DNA from: Chitinophaga ginsengisegetis
Lineage (GTDB): Bacteria > Bacteroidota > Bacteroidia > Chitinophagales > Chitinophagaceae
DNA length: 64,000 bases
Direction: 5' to 3'
Assembly (NCBI RefSeq): GCF_900168065.1
Contig: NZ_FUZZ01000005.1
Location: 434,001 to 498,000, forward strand
In this document: positions 51,113 through 61,435 of the stretch, in pieces
Position numbering within the stretch: the first letter of the stretch is position 1
Layout of the letters: each line of letters opens with the position of its first letter
The notes under the pieces: model-generated
What the model saw: only the letters and a program-made list of their open reading frames with translations
What the model was told of the DNA's origin: nothing
The model's database searches: none
Program-made: the position numbers and the translations under genes

Positions 51113-53398
51113 ATGAAACAAGTACGGGGATTGCTTTTACCTGCAAGGATCATAATCAGTGTTCACCTGCTTGTTTGCATGTTATCCTGCGGACAACTAT
51201 TTGCATCCCCCCAGGTAAAGCCCGGGGATTTTACATTCGACGTAATCCCTGAAACTTTTGAGCTGAATCTCTATTACGGGGGAATACCTGAGAAGGCAGG
51301 CAATCCGCTGGCGCCAATGCGGGTGGCCAATTTAAAAAAGACCACCGACTTGGTATCATGGCTGTATCCTGATCTTCTTGTTTCAGTAAGCATTGTAAAG
51401 AAAGAAAACTACCTGGATATTAATATCCGGTCAGAAGGAGCCGGTAAATTTGTATGGCCGCGTGTGCATGCGGAAAGCTATATGCTGCCTTTATGGGAAG
51501 GGAAATATATTCCCGCAAAGGACAACTATTGGAAGTCTTTTTTGAAGAATCAGTCATTGGATTATCCCGGAAGCTTTTCAATGGGATTTTTTGCTTTGAA
51601 CAAAGCTAAGTATTCGATCGTGTATGTGTTGAAAAATGTTTTCAACAGTGATTTACATTTCGATGTGAGCCCGGACATCAGTTTTTCGTTCTCCCATCAA
51701 TTCCCTTCTATTAACCCGGACAAAACCTATGGCTTCAGGATTTATGTTACCCCAACTGATCCGTTAGCAGTAAGTACTGTGTATAAAAATTATATCCGGG
51801 AAAAAAACAGGTTTGAAACATTGGAAGAAAAAGCTGCTAAAAATCCTAATGTCCGGAAATTATACGGTGCGCCACATATCTATTTCTGGCCACACGGACT
51901 CATTTCTGAGAAAAATATTCACTGGAAGCAGCTACAGGCGTCCTCGCCTGCAAAAGAAAAGTTCTTTTCCTGGCTGATTCAATCGCTAAAAGATAATGAA
52001 GAAAACGATGCCGCAAATGCCTTTAGCCAGGTATGGGTGGAATGCAAAAAACAAACTCCCATTAATGATTATCAGAAAAGGATCATCCTGGAGGCCTTAA
52101 ATAAGGCACTCCGTACGAAAGAGTTATATAATCCTGATGTATTTGGTCCCCTGCCAGGAACTGCGCCGGCAAACCATTTGAGCGAACAGCAACTGTACGT
52201 CCGTAATAAACTATTACTAAAGAAGGGGCTGGGAGAAATCATCGATAATCCTGTCGATTGGGGAAAAGAAAGTGTGAGCCTGATGCACGATATGTACCAG
52301 TCGGGAATAAAGAAAGCCTGGATAGGTTTATCTGATTGGGCAGATGGATTAAAGAATCCACTCCTGGTGGAAGAAGCTAATAAACTGGGCTATCTTATTG
52401 GTCCTTATGACAGCTATCATTCTATTCATCAAAAAGAAGACAGGGAATGGCGCACCTGCTGGTTTCCTGATTCGTCGCTGTACGATAATGCTTCTGTGAC
52501 CAACGCTTCCGGGAAGAAAACCGGTGGTTTTATAGGGGTAGGGAGGCAGTTGAATCCCACGTTGGCTTTCCCATCTGTAAAACAGCGGGTAGCAGCCATC
52601 CTGAGCGATAGTATTCCATATAACTCGTGGTTTGTGGATTGCGATGCTACCGGTGAGGTATTTGATGATTACTCGCCGGATCATATCACCACAAAAGAGG
52701 AGGACTTTAAAGCCCGTCTTCAGCGGATGGAATACATCGGCAATGAGGTAGCGATGGTAGTAGGATCTGAAGGTGGAAATGATTTTGCGGGTAAATCATT
52801 GGCGTTTGCGCAGGGGTTGGAAATGCCGGTACTATTCTGGGGAGATCCCGACCTGAGGCAAAATAAAAATAGCCCCTACTATGTTGGCAGCTACTGGGGA
52901 CAAGCCGGTAAAATTCCATCTATCTATACGAAAGTAATACCCATAAAAGAACTTTATGAAAAGATATATGTTGATCCAGCTTATTCACTGCCGTTGTTCC
53001 GTCTTGTTTATAATGATGCCGTTATAACAACAGCGCACTGGGAAAATGGCTCCCTTAAATTAAAGGATGAAGTGGGAACACGGATGCTGTCGGAAATTTT
53101 ATACAATACGCCACCTTTATACCATATTGACCAGGCGGAATGGAAGCTCAACAAAACACAGATCATTCGTCATATAAAAGTATGGAGCCCGTTGCATGAA
53201 AAAGCAGTAACCCTGCCAATGAGCGCCTTTAATATTCTTTCAGATGACCGTCAGGTACAGCAAACAGTATTCGGTAACAAGATAAAAGTGACGGTAAATT
53301 TTTCCCACCAGGATGCGCTGTCCGGTACGGACCTGATCCGGGCGCGGTCTGCGGTTATTGATGATGGATTTAAAAAAGTAAATTACACAGTGAAGTAA
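51113..53398 (+). CDS. Secreted glycoside hydrolase-like protein (possible TIM barrel)
   Basis: 761 residues. N-terminal signal of about 32 residues with a possible lipobox-like LSC. The central part reads like a TIM barrel of the GH101-related group: GIKKAWIGLSDWADG, YLIGPYDSYHSIH, GFIGVGRQLNPTLAFP, then SWFVDCDATGEVFDDYSP (a good candidate for the acidic catalytic site) and VVGSEGGNDF. The C-terminal part is beta-rich. It would degrade a glycan outside the cell or in the periplasm; substrate is unknown and the family assignment is from remembered patterns, so only moderately firm. Confidence 0.72.
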   Translation: MKQVRGLLLPARIIISVHLLVCMLSCGQLFASPQVKPGDFTFDVIPETFELNLYYGGIPEKAGNPLAPMRVANLKKTTDLVSWLYPDLLVSVSIVKKENYLDINIRSEGAGKFVWPRVHAESYMLPLWEGKYIPAKDNYWKSFLKNQSLDYPGSFSMGFFALNKAKYSIVYVLKNVFNSDLHFDVSPDISFSFSHQFPSINPDKTYGFRIYVTPTDPLAVSTVYKNYIREKNRFETLEEKAAKNPNVRKLYGAPHIYFWPHGLISEKNIHWKQLQASSPAKEKFFSWLIQSLKDNEENDAANAFSQVWVECKKQTPINDYQKRIILEALNKALRTKELYNPDVFGPLPGTAPANHLSEQQLYVRNKLLLKKGLGEIIDNPVDWGKESVSLMHDMYQSGIKKAWIGLSDWADGLKNPLLVEEANKLGYLIGPYDSYHSIHQKEDREWRTCWFPDSSLYDNASVTNASGKKTGGFIGVGRQLNPTLAFPSVKQRVAAILSDSIPYNSWFVDCDATGEVFDDYSPDHITTKEEDFKARLQRMEYIGNEVAMVVGSEGGNDFAGKSLAFAQGLEMPVLFWGDPDLRQNKNSPYYVGSYWGQAGKIPSIYTKVIPIKELYEKIYVDPAYSLPLFRLVYNDAVITTAHWENGSLKLKDEVGTRMLSEILYNTPPLYHIDQAEWKLNKTQIIRHIKVWSPLHEKAVTLPMSAFNILSDDRQVQQTVFGNKIKVTVNFSHQDALSGTDLIRARSAVIDDGFKKVNYTVK

Positions 53399-53493
53399 AA
53401 ACAGCAATTATAATAACATGAACCCGCCCAACAACATTCAACTTATTGAGGGAGAAATAGCTGCAGCAGTATCTTTAGAAAATATGTTTGCAT

Positions 53494-53522
53494 AAAAAAA
53501 GAGCCCCCGGTGACGGAGGCTC
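53494..53522 (-). terminator. Terminator of katG
   Basis: GAGCCCCCG and CGGAGGCTC arms (one mismatch) with a 4-base loop; seven A on the plus strand before them give the U-run for the minus transcript. Confidence 0.8.
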
Positions 53523-53541
53523 CTGTTATTCTTCTGATTAA

Positions 53542-55830
<2,289 letters not shown>

Positions 55831-55988
55831 TTATGGTATTGAAAGAACACTTACCTGCACCTTTTAGTTGTGCATAATGATAAAGTTATGATATAGAAAG
55901 AATAATCACAATCAATTAATTTCTATATTTCAATAGTTAAAATCTATTTGTGGGTGGGTGACTTATTAACGGGGTGGGGGGCTATCTA

Positions 55989-56120
55989 TTACTTCTCGGA
56001 TACTTCTCCGGTGCGTCGGACATGGGTAGCGCATGGACTATCCATGCACTATCTATACTGTTCGCATGCACTCCTCATGCACTCCTCATGCACTGTTAAT
56101 GCACTATCAATGCACTCAGG
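55989..56120 (+). repeat. 11-base-period array (second locus), 12 units
   Basis: Twelve consecutive 11-base units with no phase slip. The last five begin ATGCACT (ATGCACTCCTC twice, ATGCACTGTTA, ATGCACTATCA, ATGCACTCAGG); earlier ones are more divergent (ATGGGTAGCGC, ATGGACTATCC, ATGCACTATCT, ATACTGTTCGC). The array ends 27 bases before the oxidoreductase stop codon. The rest of 55819-55988, the katG upstream region, is AT-rich and has nothing I recognise. Confidence 0.85.
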
Positions 56121-56146
56121 CAGGCAGAGGTCGCTAAAAATTACGT

Positions 56147-56881
56147 TTAATCCTGCAGGCTTTTCAGGTAAGCCGGATAGTCTGTTTTCATCAGTAGTTC
56201 GTCGGTGTTCCGTTTGGTGATGATCACATTACGCATATCGGACCATGCGGTTCCCAGAGCGTCCACTCTTTTCTTTAATTCTTCAAACGTGATGTCCCTG
56301 CAATAAATAGTTGAACCGGGCTGCTGCTTCCATGATTGGGCAATAGTACCGATGTCGAAAGAATCGAAGCCTATTTCGTTGACCAGTTTAAATACTACTT
56401 CCTTTGCAGCGGTATCGTCGCCTGAAACCGCCAGTGCGATGCGGTTTTTAGCGCCTTTGGGCTGGCCTTTGCTTTCCAGGCTTTCTATCACGATGGAATT
56501 AAATATTTTAACAATGGGAATGCCCAGTTGCTCCTGTACCCACAGGCTATCGATGCCGCCTTGAATAAGCGCCGGTATGATTCCGTCGCGCAGGGTGGGA
56601 TAATAATTTCCCGTGTCAATAACCACCACGTCATCGGGTAGATTTTTAAAAATGTTTTTGGGGAGATCGGGGATACTTTTTTGAGGGATGGCAACGATGA
56701 TCACCTTTTTATTTTGGGTGACTTCTTCTACCGTAGCTGGGGTTGCCCCAATGTTTTCAGCCAGTTGTTTTAACGATGCGGGGCCGCGGGAGTTGGCGAT
56801 GGAAACGGTATGTCCCAATGCAACGAGTTTGGACGCCAGCCAGCTTCCGATAGCGCCCGCGCCGATAATTCCTATATTCAT
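56147..56881 (-). CDS. F420-reductase-like NAD(P)-binding oxidoreductase
   Basis: 244 residues. N-terminal Rossmann motif NIGIIGAGAIGSWLA with a following SRGP (phosphate-binding residues for NADP), characteristic of the F420_oxidored/NADP reductase-like family. The second half is helical. Bacteroidota do not usually make F420, so it more likely reduces another substrate with NADPH; this is inference. Last gene of the operon read from 58119: SRPBCC, ArsR, SRPBCC, this gene, with gaps of 11 bases. Confidence 0.85.
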   Translation of the reverse strand: MNIGIIGAGAIGSWLASKLVALGHTVSIANSRGPASLKQLAENIGATPATVEEVTQNKKVIIVAIPQKSIPDLPKNIFKNLPDDVVVIDTGNYYPTLRDGIIPALIQGGIDSLWVQEQLGIPIVKIFNSIVIESLESKGQPKGAKNRIALAVSGDDTAAKEVVFKLVNEIGFDSFDIGTIAQSWKQQPGSTIYCRDITFEELKKRVDALGTAWSDMRNVIITKRNTDELLMKTDYPAYLKSLQD

Positions 56882-56892
56882 AAGGTTGTATT

Positions 56893-57351
56893 TTATGCGG
56901 GGATATTTTCTTTGGGATTCGGCTGACCTTTGCCCGTAGTGATCAGGTTGCGCAAACTATCGTTGATATAGTGGGTCCATGCATCAAAGCAAATATTATA
57001 ACATTCATAGGCCGGTACCAGTCCCCGGTGCGTGAAATGAAGTTGTGTTTTGTTTTCTTTTTCAGAGATCTCAAATTCAATTTTTGTACCGGTCCATTCT
57101 GTTTTATCTTCCGTGAAATTGAAGTAGTTGTCCAGTACCAGCCAAACGACTTTTTTATCCGGGATCACTTCTATTAACTTCATGGTACACTTGTGAACGT
57201 CTTTGAACTGATAAGTAAATTCATCATTGAGCCGGGTGGTACCGTCTTCAATATTTTCGGACCACCATCCGCGAACATTGTTGATGGCATTGAATACTTC
57301 TGCCGGCGTCTCATCTACCAGAAGTATCGTGTTAAAATCTGATGCAGTCAT
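56893..57351 (-). CDS. SRPBCC (AHSA1-like) protein
   Basis: 152 residues of START/AHSA1-type helix-grip fold: TILLVDETPAEVFNAINNV with WWSENIEDG, then the internal strands FTYQFKDVHKCTMKLIEVIP and QLHFTHRGLVP near the end. AHSA1-like proteins in ArsR operons are common and of unknown ligand. Third gene of the operon, 11 bases from each neighbour. Confidence 0.88.
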   Translation of the reverse strand: MTASDFNTILLVDETPAEVFNAINNVRGWWSENIEDGTTRLNDEFTYQFKDVHKCTMKLIEVIPDKKVVWLVLDNYFNFTEDKTEWTGTKIEFEISEKENKTQLHFTHRGLVPAYECYNICFDAWTHYINDSLRNLITTGKGQPNPKENIPA

Positions 57352-57362
57352 TTTGTTGATTT

Positions 57363-57686
57363 TTAATTGGATAACTTGTTATTTAATAAAGTCTCTAATT
57401 TTTTCAGTTTCGTAGTCCAGAACTTATCGAAGTAGGAGATCCAGTGCTGCAACTCCTTAAACCCATCCTGTTTCAGCGTGCAATACCGTTCCCGGCCAAT
57501 ATCCTGGATAGAGATAAAGCCTGCGTTGTACAATATTTTAATGTGCTTTGAAACGGCGGGACGGCTCATGTCAAAATTGTCTGCCAGGCTGTTGATGGTC
57601 AGACTATCTTCCGAGAGCAGCATCAGCATCTTCCGCCTGCTCGGATCGCCGATTACCTGGAATACGTCAAGCGTTGGTGTTGTCAT
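57363..57686 (-). CDS. ArsR family winged-helix regulator
   Basis: 107 residues. HTH core: LMLLSEDSLTINSLADNFD with SRPAVSKHIKIL as the recognition helix and GRERYCTL in the wing. No clear CxCxxC metal site, so it is likely not metal-sensing and belongs to the group paired with AHSA1 proteins. It overlaps the preceding gene by 20 bases. The two palindromic sites ahead of the operon are good candidates for its operator. Confidence 0.92.
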   Translation of the reverse strand: MTTPTLDVFQVIGDPSRRKMLMLLSEDSLTINSLADNFDMSRPAVSKHIKILYNAGFISIQDIGRERYCTLKQDGFKELQHWISYFDKFWTTKLKKLETLLNNKLSN

Positions 57687-58119
57687 GTTGTGCCTTGTTT
57701 ATACGTTCCGCGATTTTGTGAATATTCTTAAGCCAGCCATCAGTCAGTGCGTTGAGCATACTCAGGTTTTCTTCTTTCGTGAAACCGCTGTGCTCCAGGA
57801 AAAGCTCCGTGCCGTTGTCCTTTGCTTCCAGTTTCCATAGTACTACGGAATCCAGTGTGATTTTGCCATCGCCGGGGCCGCACTTCCACGAATAGGAGAG
57901 CCTTTTAAAAGGAACAACCTCTAATACCTTACAGTAAAAGATTCCGTCGAAATCGAGGCTGGGTACCGGGTTTGTTCTGAACTGAAAGTCGAGTCCCACG
58001 ATGGGCTGAAAATCATTCTTCATCAACCATTGCTCCATCAGCTCCGGTTGGGTAAGGTAGTTCCAAACCGTTTCAGCCGGATGCGGGAAGAAGAACTGGT
58101 GTTTAATTGTCTTCATCAT
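57667..58119 (-). CDS. SRPBCC (AHSA1-like) protein, first gene of the operon
   Basis: 150 residues of helix-grip fold: KHQFFFPHPAETVWNYLTQP, then QPIVGLDFQFRTNPVPSLDF, and HSGFTKEENLSMLNALTDGW near the end, a standard C-terminal pattern for the family. Directly follows the operator-promoter region at 58125-58177, so its level is probably set by the ArsR protein encoded next. Confidence 0.9.
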   Translation of the reverse strand: MMKTIKHQFFFPHPAETVWNYLTQPELMEQWLMKNDFQPIVGLDFQFRTNPVPSLDFDGIFYCKVLEVVPFKRLSYSWKCGPGDGKITLDSVVLWKLEAKDNGTELFLEHSGFTKEENLSMLNALTDGWLKNIHKIAERINKAQHDNTNA

Positions 58120-58124
58120 AATAA

Positions 58125-58140
58125 GTAACTTTAAGGTTAC
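58125..58140. promoter_or_regulatory. Palindromic operator 1 of the ArsR operon
   Basis: GTAACTTTAAGGTTAC: arms GTAAC and GTTAC around six bases. It lies 5 bases before the first gene, in the leader. Confidence 0.68.
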
Positions 58141-58152
58141 ATAAAAGTATGT

Positions 58153-58168
58153 GTAACTTTTGAGTTAC
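58153..58168. promoter_or_regulatory. Palindromic operator 2 of the ArsR operon
   Basis: GTAACTTTTGAGTTAC, the same arms as operator 1 with 28 bases between centres. It covers the likely transcription start next to the -7 box. Confidence 0.68.
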
Positions 58169-58169
58169 G

Positions 58170-58177
58170 CAAATATA
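58170..58177 (-). promoter_or_regulatory. -7 box of the ArsR operon
   Basis: The minus strand reads TATATTTG, an exact TAnnTTTG match, one base from operator 2. Binding at the operator would block initiation. Confidence 0.6.
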
Positions 58178-58350
58178 TTTTTAGAGATGGCAGAAGAGCG
58201 TGATAAACACCAGCTGTATGGCTGATATTTTTTTGGGTGTCGCACGAACAACATTTATTAAATCTTTGTTAGCAGGTAAGAATTCCAGCTAAACTGGCTT
58301 AAATTGATAACAGCTGAAAATTTATCACCAAATAAATAAAGCCAAACAAA

Positions 58351-59172
58351 ATGAGTAAGATCACAGTAAAAGACGGTACCGAAATTTATTACAAAGACTG
58401 GGGAACAGGCCAGCCTATTGTTTTTCATCATGGCTGGCCTTTGTCCGGTGACGACTGGGACGGGCAAATGATGTTTTTCCTGGAGCAAGGCTACCGGGTT
58501 ATTGCTCATGACCGGAGAGGTCATGGAAGATCCAGTCAAACCGCCAATGGCCATGATATGGATACCTATGCGGCCGATGTAGCGGAGCTTACAAAGGCGC
58601 TTGATTTAAAAGACGCCATTCACGTTGGGCATTCTACAGGCGGCGGGGAAGTAATCCGTTATGCTGCAAAATATGGTAAAGGCCGTGTGGCTAAAGCGGT
58701 GCTCATCAGCGCAGTTACTCCGCTGATGGTGCAAACAGCCAGCAACCCCGACGGCGTACCATTATCGGTATTTGATGAAATCAGAAAAAATACCGCCACA
58801 CAACGTACCCAATACTTCCAGGATTTTACGCTGCCATTTTATGGGTACAATCGTGAAGGAGCAAAGATATCGCAGGGTGTGAGAGACAATTGGTGGCGCC
58901 AGGGCATGATGGGAGGCATCAAAGCACATTACGACTGTATTAAGGCATTCTCTGAAACAGATTTTACGGAAGATCTTAAAAGTGTGGATATTCCCGTGCT
59001 GGTACTGCATGGTGAAGATGACCAGATCGTTCCGTTCCCGATTTCCGGAGCAAAAGCGGTGGGCCTGTTAAAAAATGGCAAACTCATTTCCTATCCGGGA
59101 TTCCCGCACGGTATGCCCACTACTGAAGCTGCCACGATCAACAAGGATCTCCTGGCATTTATCAAATCATAA
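58351..59172 (+). CDS. Alpha/beta hydrolase (non-haem chloroperoxidase-like)
   Basis: 273 residues. Nucleophile elbow GHSTGGGE (Ser95), the acidic residue in HGEDDQIVPF, and catalytic His in GFPHGMPTT; the oxyanion motif is HHGWPLSGDDW near residue 26. Such cofactor-free esterases are annotated as chloroperoxidases because of a side reaction. Cytoplasmic. Divergent from the ArsR operon, and the 230-base gap between them contains that operon's operators, so they may be co-regulated. Ends at a terminator. Confidence 0.93.
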   Translation: MSKITVKDGTEIYYKDWGTGQPIVFHHGWPLSGDDWDGQMMFFLEQGYRVIAHDRRGHGRSSQTANGHDMDTYAADVAELTKALDLKDAIHVGHSTGGGEVIRYAAKYGKGRVAKAVLISAVTPLMVQTASNPDGVPLSVFDEIRKNTATQRTQYFQDFTLPFYGYNREGAKISQGVRDNWWRQGMMGGIKAHYDCIKAFSETDFTEDLKSVDIPVLVLHGEDDQIVPFPISGAKAVGLLKNGKLISYPGFPHGMPTTEAATINKDLLAFIKS

Positions 59173-59201
59173 CATAGTAAGATATCAGCACCATACAGGT
59201 C

Positions 59202-59243
59202 AAAAAGCGTGATACATTCTTTCGGATTGTATCACGCTTTTTT
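59202..59243 (+). terminator. Intrinsic terminator
   Basis: AAAAAGCGTGATACA pairs with TGTATCACGCTTTTTT (59202-59216 and 59228-59243), T-run at the end. Confidence 0.9.
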
Positions 59244-59275
59244 GTTTGCAGGTTTGCCGGAGCCGGTAAAATTAG

Positions 59276-59307
59276 TTTGATATTTTTCCCGCAAAGGATT
59301 ATCTTGT
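59276..59307 (+). promoter_or_regulatory. Possible promoter of the sigma/FecR/SusC locus
   Basis: TTTG at 59276-59279 and TATCTTGT at 59300-59307 (one T short of TAnnTTTG), 20 bases apart. Confidence 0.35.
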
Positions 59308-59329
59308 TATCTTAACATCTAAAGCCACT

Positions 59330-59932
59330 TTGCTGCCGGGTACTTTTTCATATGATGAGGAGAAGCTAGTTATAGAGATCTCGGAGGGAGATGAAGAAGC
59401 CTTTACCCGTCTGTTTTACCATTACGGTGCTATTATTCATCCCATTGTACTTAAAATAGTAAAAGATGAAGCCGCTGCTGAAGATGTGGTAGCCGAAGTA
59501 TTTCTAAAGCTCTGGATAAATAGAAAAGGGCTGACCGCTGTTACCAACCTTTCCGGCTACATCTACCGCATGGCAACTAATTTCTCTATCAATCACCTGA
59601 AACGTAATAAAACGGAGGCGCATGTATTACAGGATATGTACCTGGATGTACCGAGCCATGAAGCCACCGCTGAAGAACAGTTTACTGTACAGGAACTGAG
59701 AAAGTCGATCCACAAAGCGGTAGACGGGCTACCCGAACAACGCCGCAGGATCTACGAGTTAAGCAGGGAAAAGGGGTTGTCGCGAAAAGAGATTGCCGAC
59801 CTGCTCCAGATTTCAGAGAATACCGTAAAAAACCAGCTGCGTATTGCATTGCGGCATATACAGGAGTCTATACTAAAAGATCAGGGAACTTTAATAGCAG
59901 GCATCTTCTTTATGGAGATCATCATGCATTAA
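59330..59932 (+). CDS. ECF RNA polymerase sigma factor
   Basis: 200 residues: sigma region 2 (LFYHYGAIIHPIVLKIV, AEDVVAEVFLKLW) and region 4 (DGLPEQRRRIYELSREKG, then IADLLQISENTVKNQL as HTH). The start is a TTG at 59330; no in-frame ATG is available before region 2. Belongs to the Bacteroidota sigma-70 group that sits next to fecR and susC genes. Released from the FecR protein when the outer membrane protein binds substrate. First gene of the three-gene locus, 120 bases before fecR. Confidence 0.93.
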   Translation: MLPGTFSYDEEKLVIEISEGDEEAFTRLFYHYGAIIHPIVLKIVKDEAAAEDVVAEVFLKLWINRKGLTAVTNLSGYIYRMATNFSINHLKRNKTEAHVLQDMYLDVPSHEATAEEQFTVQELRKSIHKAVDGLPEQRRRIYELSREKGLSRKEIADLLQISENTVKNQLRIALRHIQESILKDQGTLIAGIFFMEIIMH

Positions 59933-60052
59933 CGCCATATTCCCAACGCCTATCTATCTGCCTGTTTTTAGCACGGCGCCTGCAACAAACACTTCCTATG
60001 TATTATTCTTAAAAAAAAATGTAACCCGGAGGAGTACCGGTATTCATTTTTT

Positions 60053-61249
60053 GTGTCTATTACTAAGAACGACCTGGCCCGCCGGGATAAAACGTACACT
60101 GTGATACAGGACGACCATATAAAACAGTTGTTAGAACGATATATAAATGATCTGTCCACGGAAGAGGAGAGGCTACAGCTATTGGATATCATCGACTCCC
60201 GCCCTGAGGTGGACTGGTATGCCCTGCTGGCGCCTGCGTTTACAGAAGCCGGTGCTGATAAAGGGTTTACACCTGAAAAGTGGCAGCCGGTACTGGATAC
60301 TATTCTGAAATATCCGCCAGTGGAGAAAACGACGCGGGTGGTACCCCTTTTCAGAAGATGGTGGTCTGTGGCAGCTATGCTTGCCATACTGCTGGGGGCA
60401 GGGTGGTGGTTTTATCGCTCCGGCAATACCAAAGTTGCTCCCCCGGTGCTAGCCATGGCTGATATACCTCCGGGCAGCAATCGCGCCGTACTGACGCTGG
60501 CCAACGGGCAGGAGATCACCCTGGATAGTGCCCACGGTAATATTGTTCAGCATGGGAATTTTAAAGTGAACAACGACAGTGGTATGCTGAATTACGAGGG
60601 AAAAGCGAATGTGGCGGAATATCATACGTTGTCAACACCACGGGGAGGGCAATACAAGCTGCAGCTTCCGGATGGCACCAATGTGTGGCTGAACGCGGCT
60701 TCTTCCATTAGCTACCCCACTGCTTTCACAGGCAGGAAGCGGGATGTTGCCATTACGGGTGAAGTATATTTTGAAGTAGCAAAAGATCCCGGCAAACCTT
60801 TTAATGTACAAGTGAACCAAATGAATATAACAGTATTGGGTACGCATTTTAACATCAATGCTTACAGCGATGAACCCGATGCTAAAACAACATTACTGGA
60901 AGGCGCAGTAAAAGTAAGCGCCGGCAACCAAATGAAAATACTTGCGCCGGGCCAACAGGCGCAGTTAGAAAAAAATAATACGCTCAGCGTCATTGAAAAT
61001 GTAAACGTAGAGGATATAATTGCCTGGAAAAACGGGTATACTGTTTTTGAAAATGCCGATATCCGGACTATCATGCGGCAGGTATCCCGCTGGTATAATG
61101 TAGATGTTGTTTTTGAAGGGAATATTCCTCAAAGGCAGTTCGCAGGGGGCATCTCCCGGAAATCCAGCCTGGCAGAACTTTTAAAGGTACTGGAATTTGC
61201 CAACGTAAACTTTGTAGTGGAAGGGAAAAAGATTGTCGTAAAACCGTAG
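60053..61249 (+). CDS. FecR family anti-sigma factor
   Basis: 398 residues, GTG start; no ATG is available in the first 100 codons of the frame. N-terminal cytoplasmic part (residues 1-100) that would bind the sigma factor, a membrane helix at about 104-121 (WWSVAAMLAILLGAGWWF), then the periplasmic FecR domain (LSTPRGGQYKLQLPDGTNVW and GEVYFEVAKDPGKPFNVQV) and a C-terminal DUF4974 part (WKNGYTVFENADI, RWYNVDVVFEG). Transmits a signal from the SusC-like protein to the sigma factor. A good GGAGGAG ribosome site lies 19 bases ahead of the GTG, further than usual. Confidence 0.93.
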   Translation: MSITKNDLARRDKTYTVIQDDHIKQLLERYINDLSTEEERLQLLDIIDSRPEVDWYALLAPAFTEAGADKGFTPEKWQPVLDTILKYPPVEKTTRVVPLFRRWWSVAAMLAILLGAGWWFYRSGNTKVAPPVLAMADIPPGSNRAVLTLANGQEITLDSAHGNIVQHGNFKVNNDSGMLNYEGKANVAEYHTLSTPRGGQYKLQLPDGTNVWLNAASSISYPTAFTGRKRDVAITGEVYFEVAKDPGKPFNVQVNQMNITVLGTHFNINAYSDEPDAKTTLLEGAVKVSAGNQMKILAPGQQAQLEKNNTLSVIENVNVEDIIAWKNGYTVFENADIRTIMRQVSRWYNVDVVFEGNIPQRQFAGGISRKSSLAELLKVLEFANVNFVVEGKKIVVKP

Positions 61250-61340
61250 CATATATTTCGCTGCCGTTCCCTTCTCCGGTAACACGAATATTTTAAGGAA
61301 GTATTTTTTAAGTCATGTGAATAACTAATATCAACCAAAA

Positions 61341-61385
61341 GGCTTGCAAAAAAAAGCCGGAAGCGTTCGCGGCGCATCCGGCAAG
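61341..61385 (+). other. GC-rich stem-loop between fecR and susC
   Basis: GCCGGA (61356-61361) pairs with TCCGGC (61377-61382), with a partly paired interior. It lies 50 bases before the susC start and has no long T-run directly after it; it may control read-through or stability. Confidence 0.4.
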
Positions 61386-61435
61386 GCTTTGGGCAACCCT
61401 TTTTCCAACAAGGCGTTTGAAAAAGTAAATTAATT

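Noticed and set aside
55989-56120. CRISPR array
   Set aside because: The repeats are 11 bases and contiguous, without spacers of 30-40 bases, and no cas genes are present.
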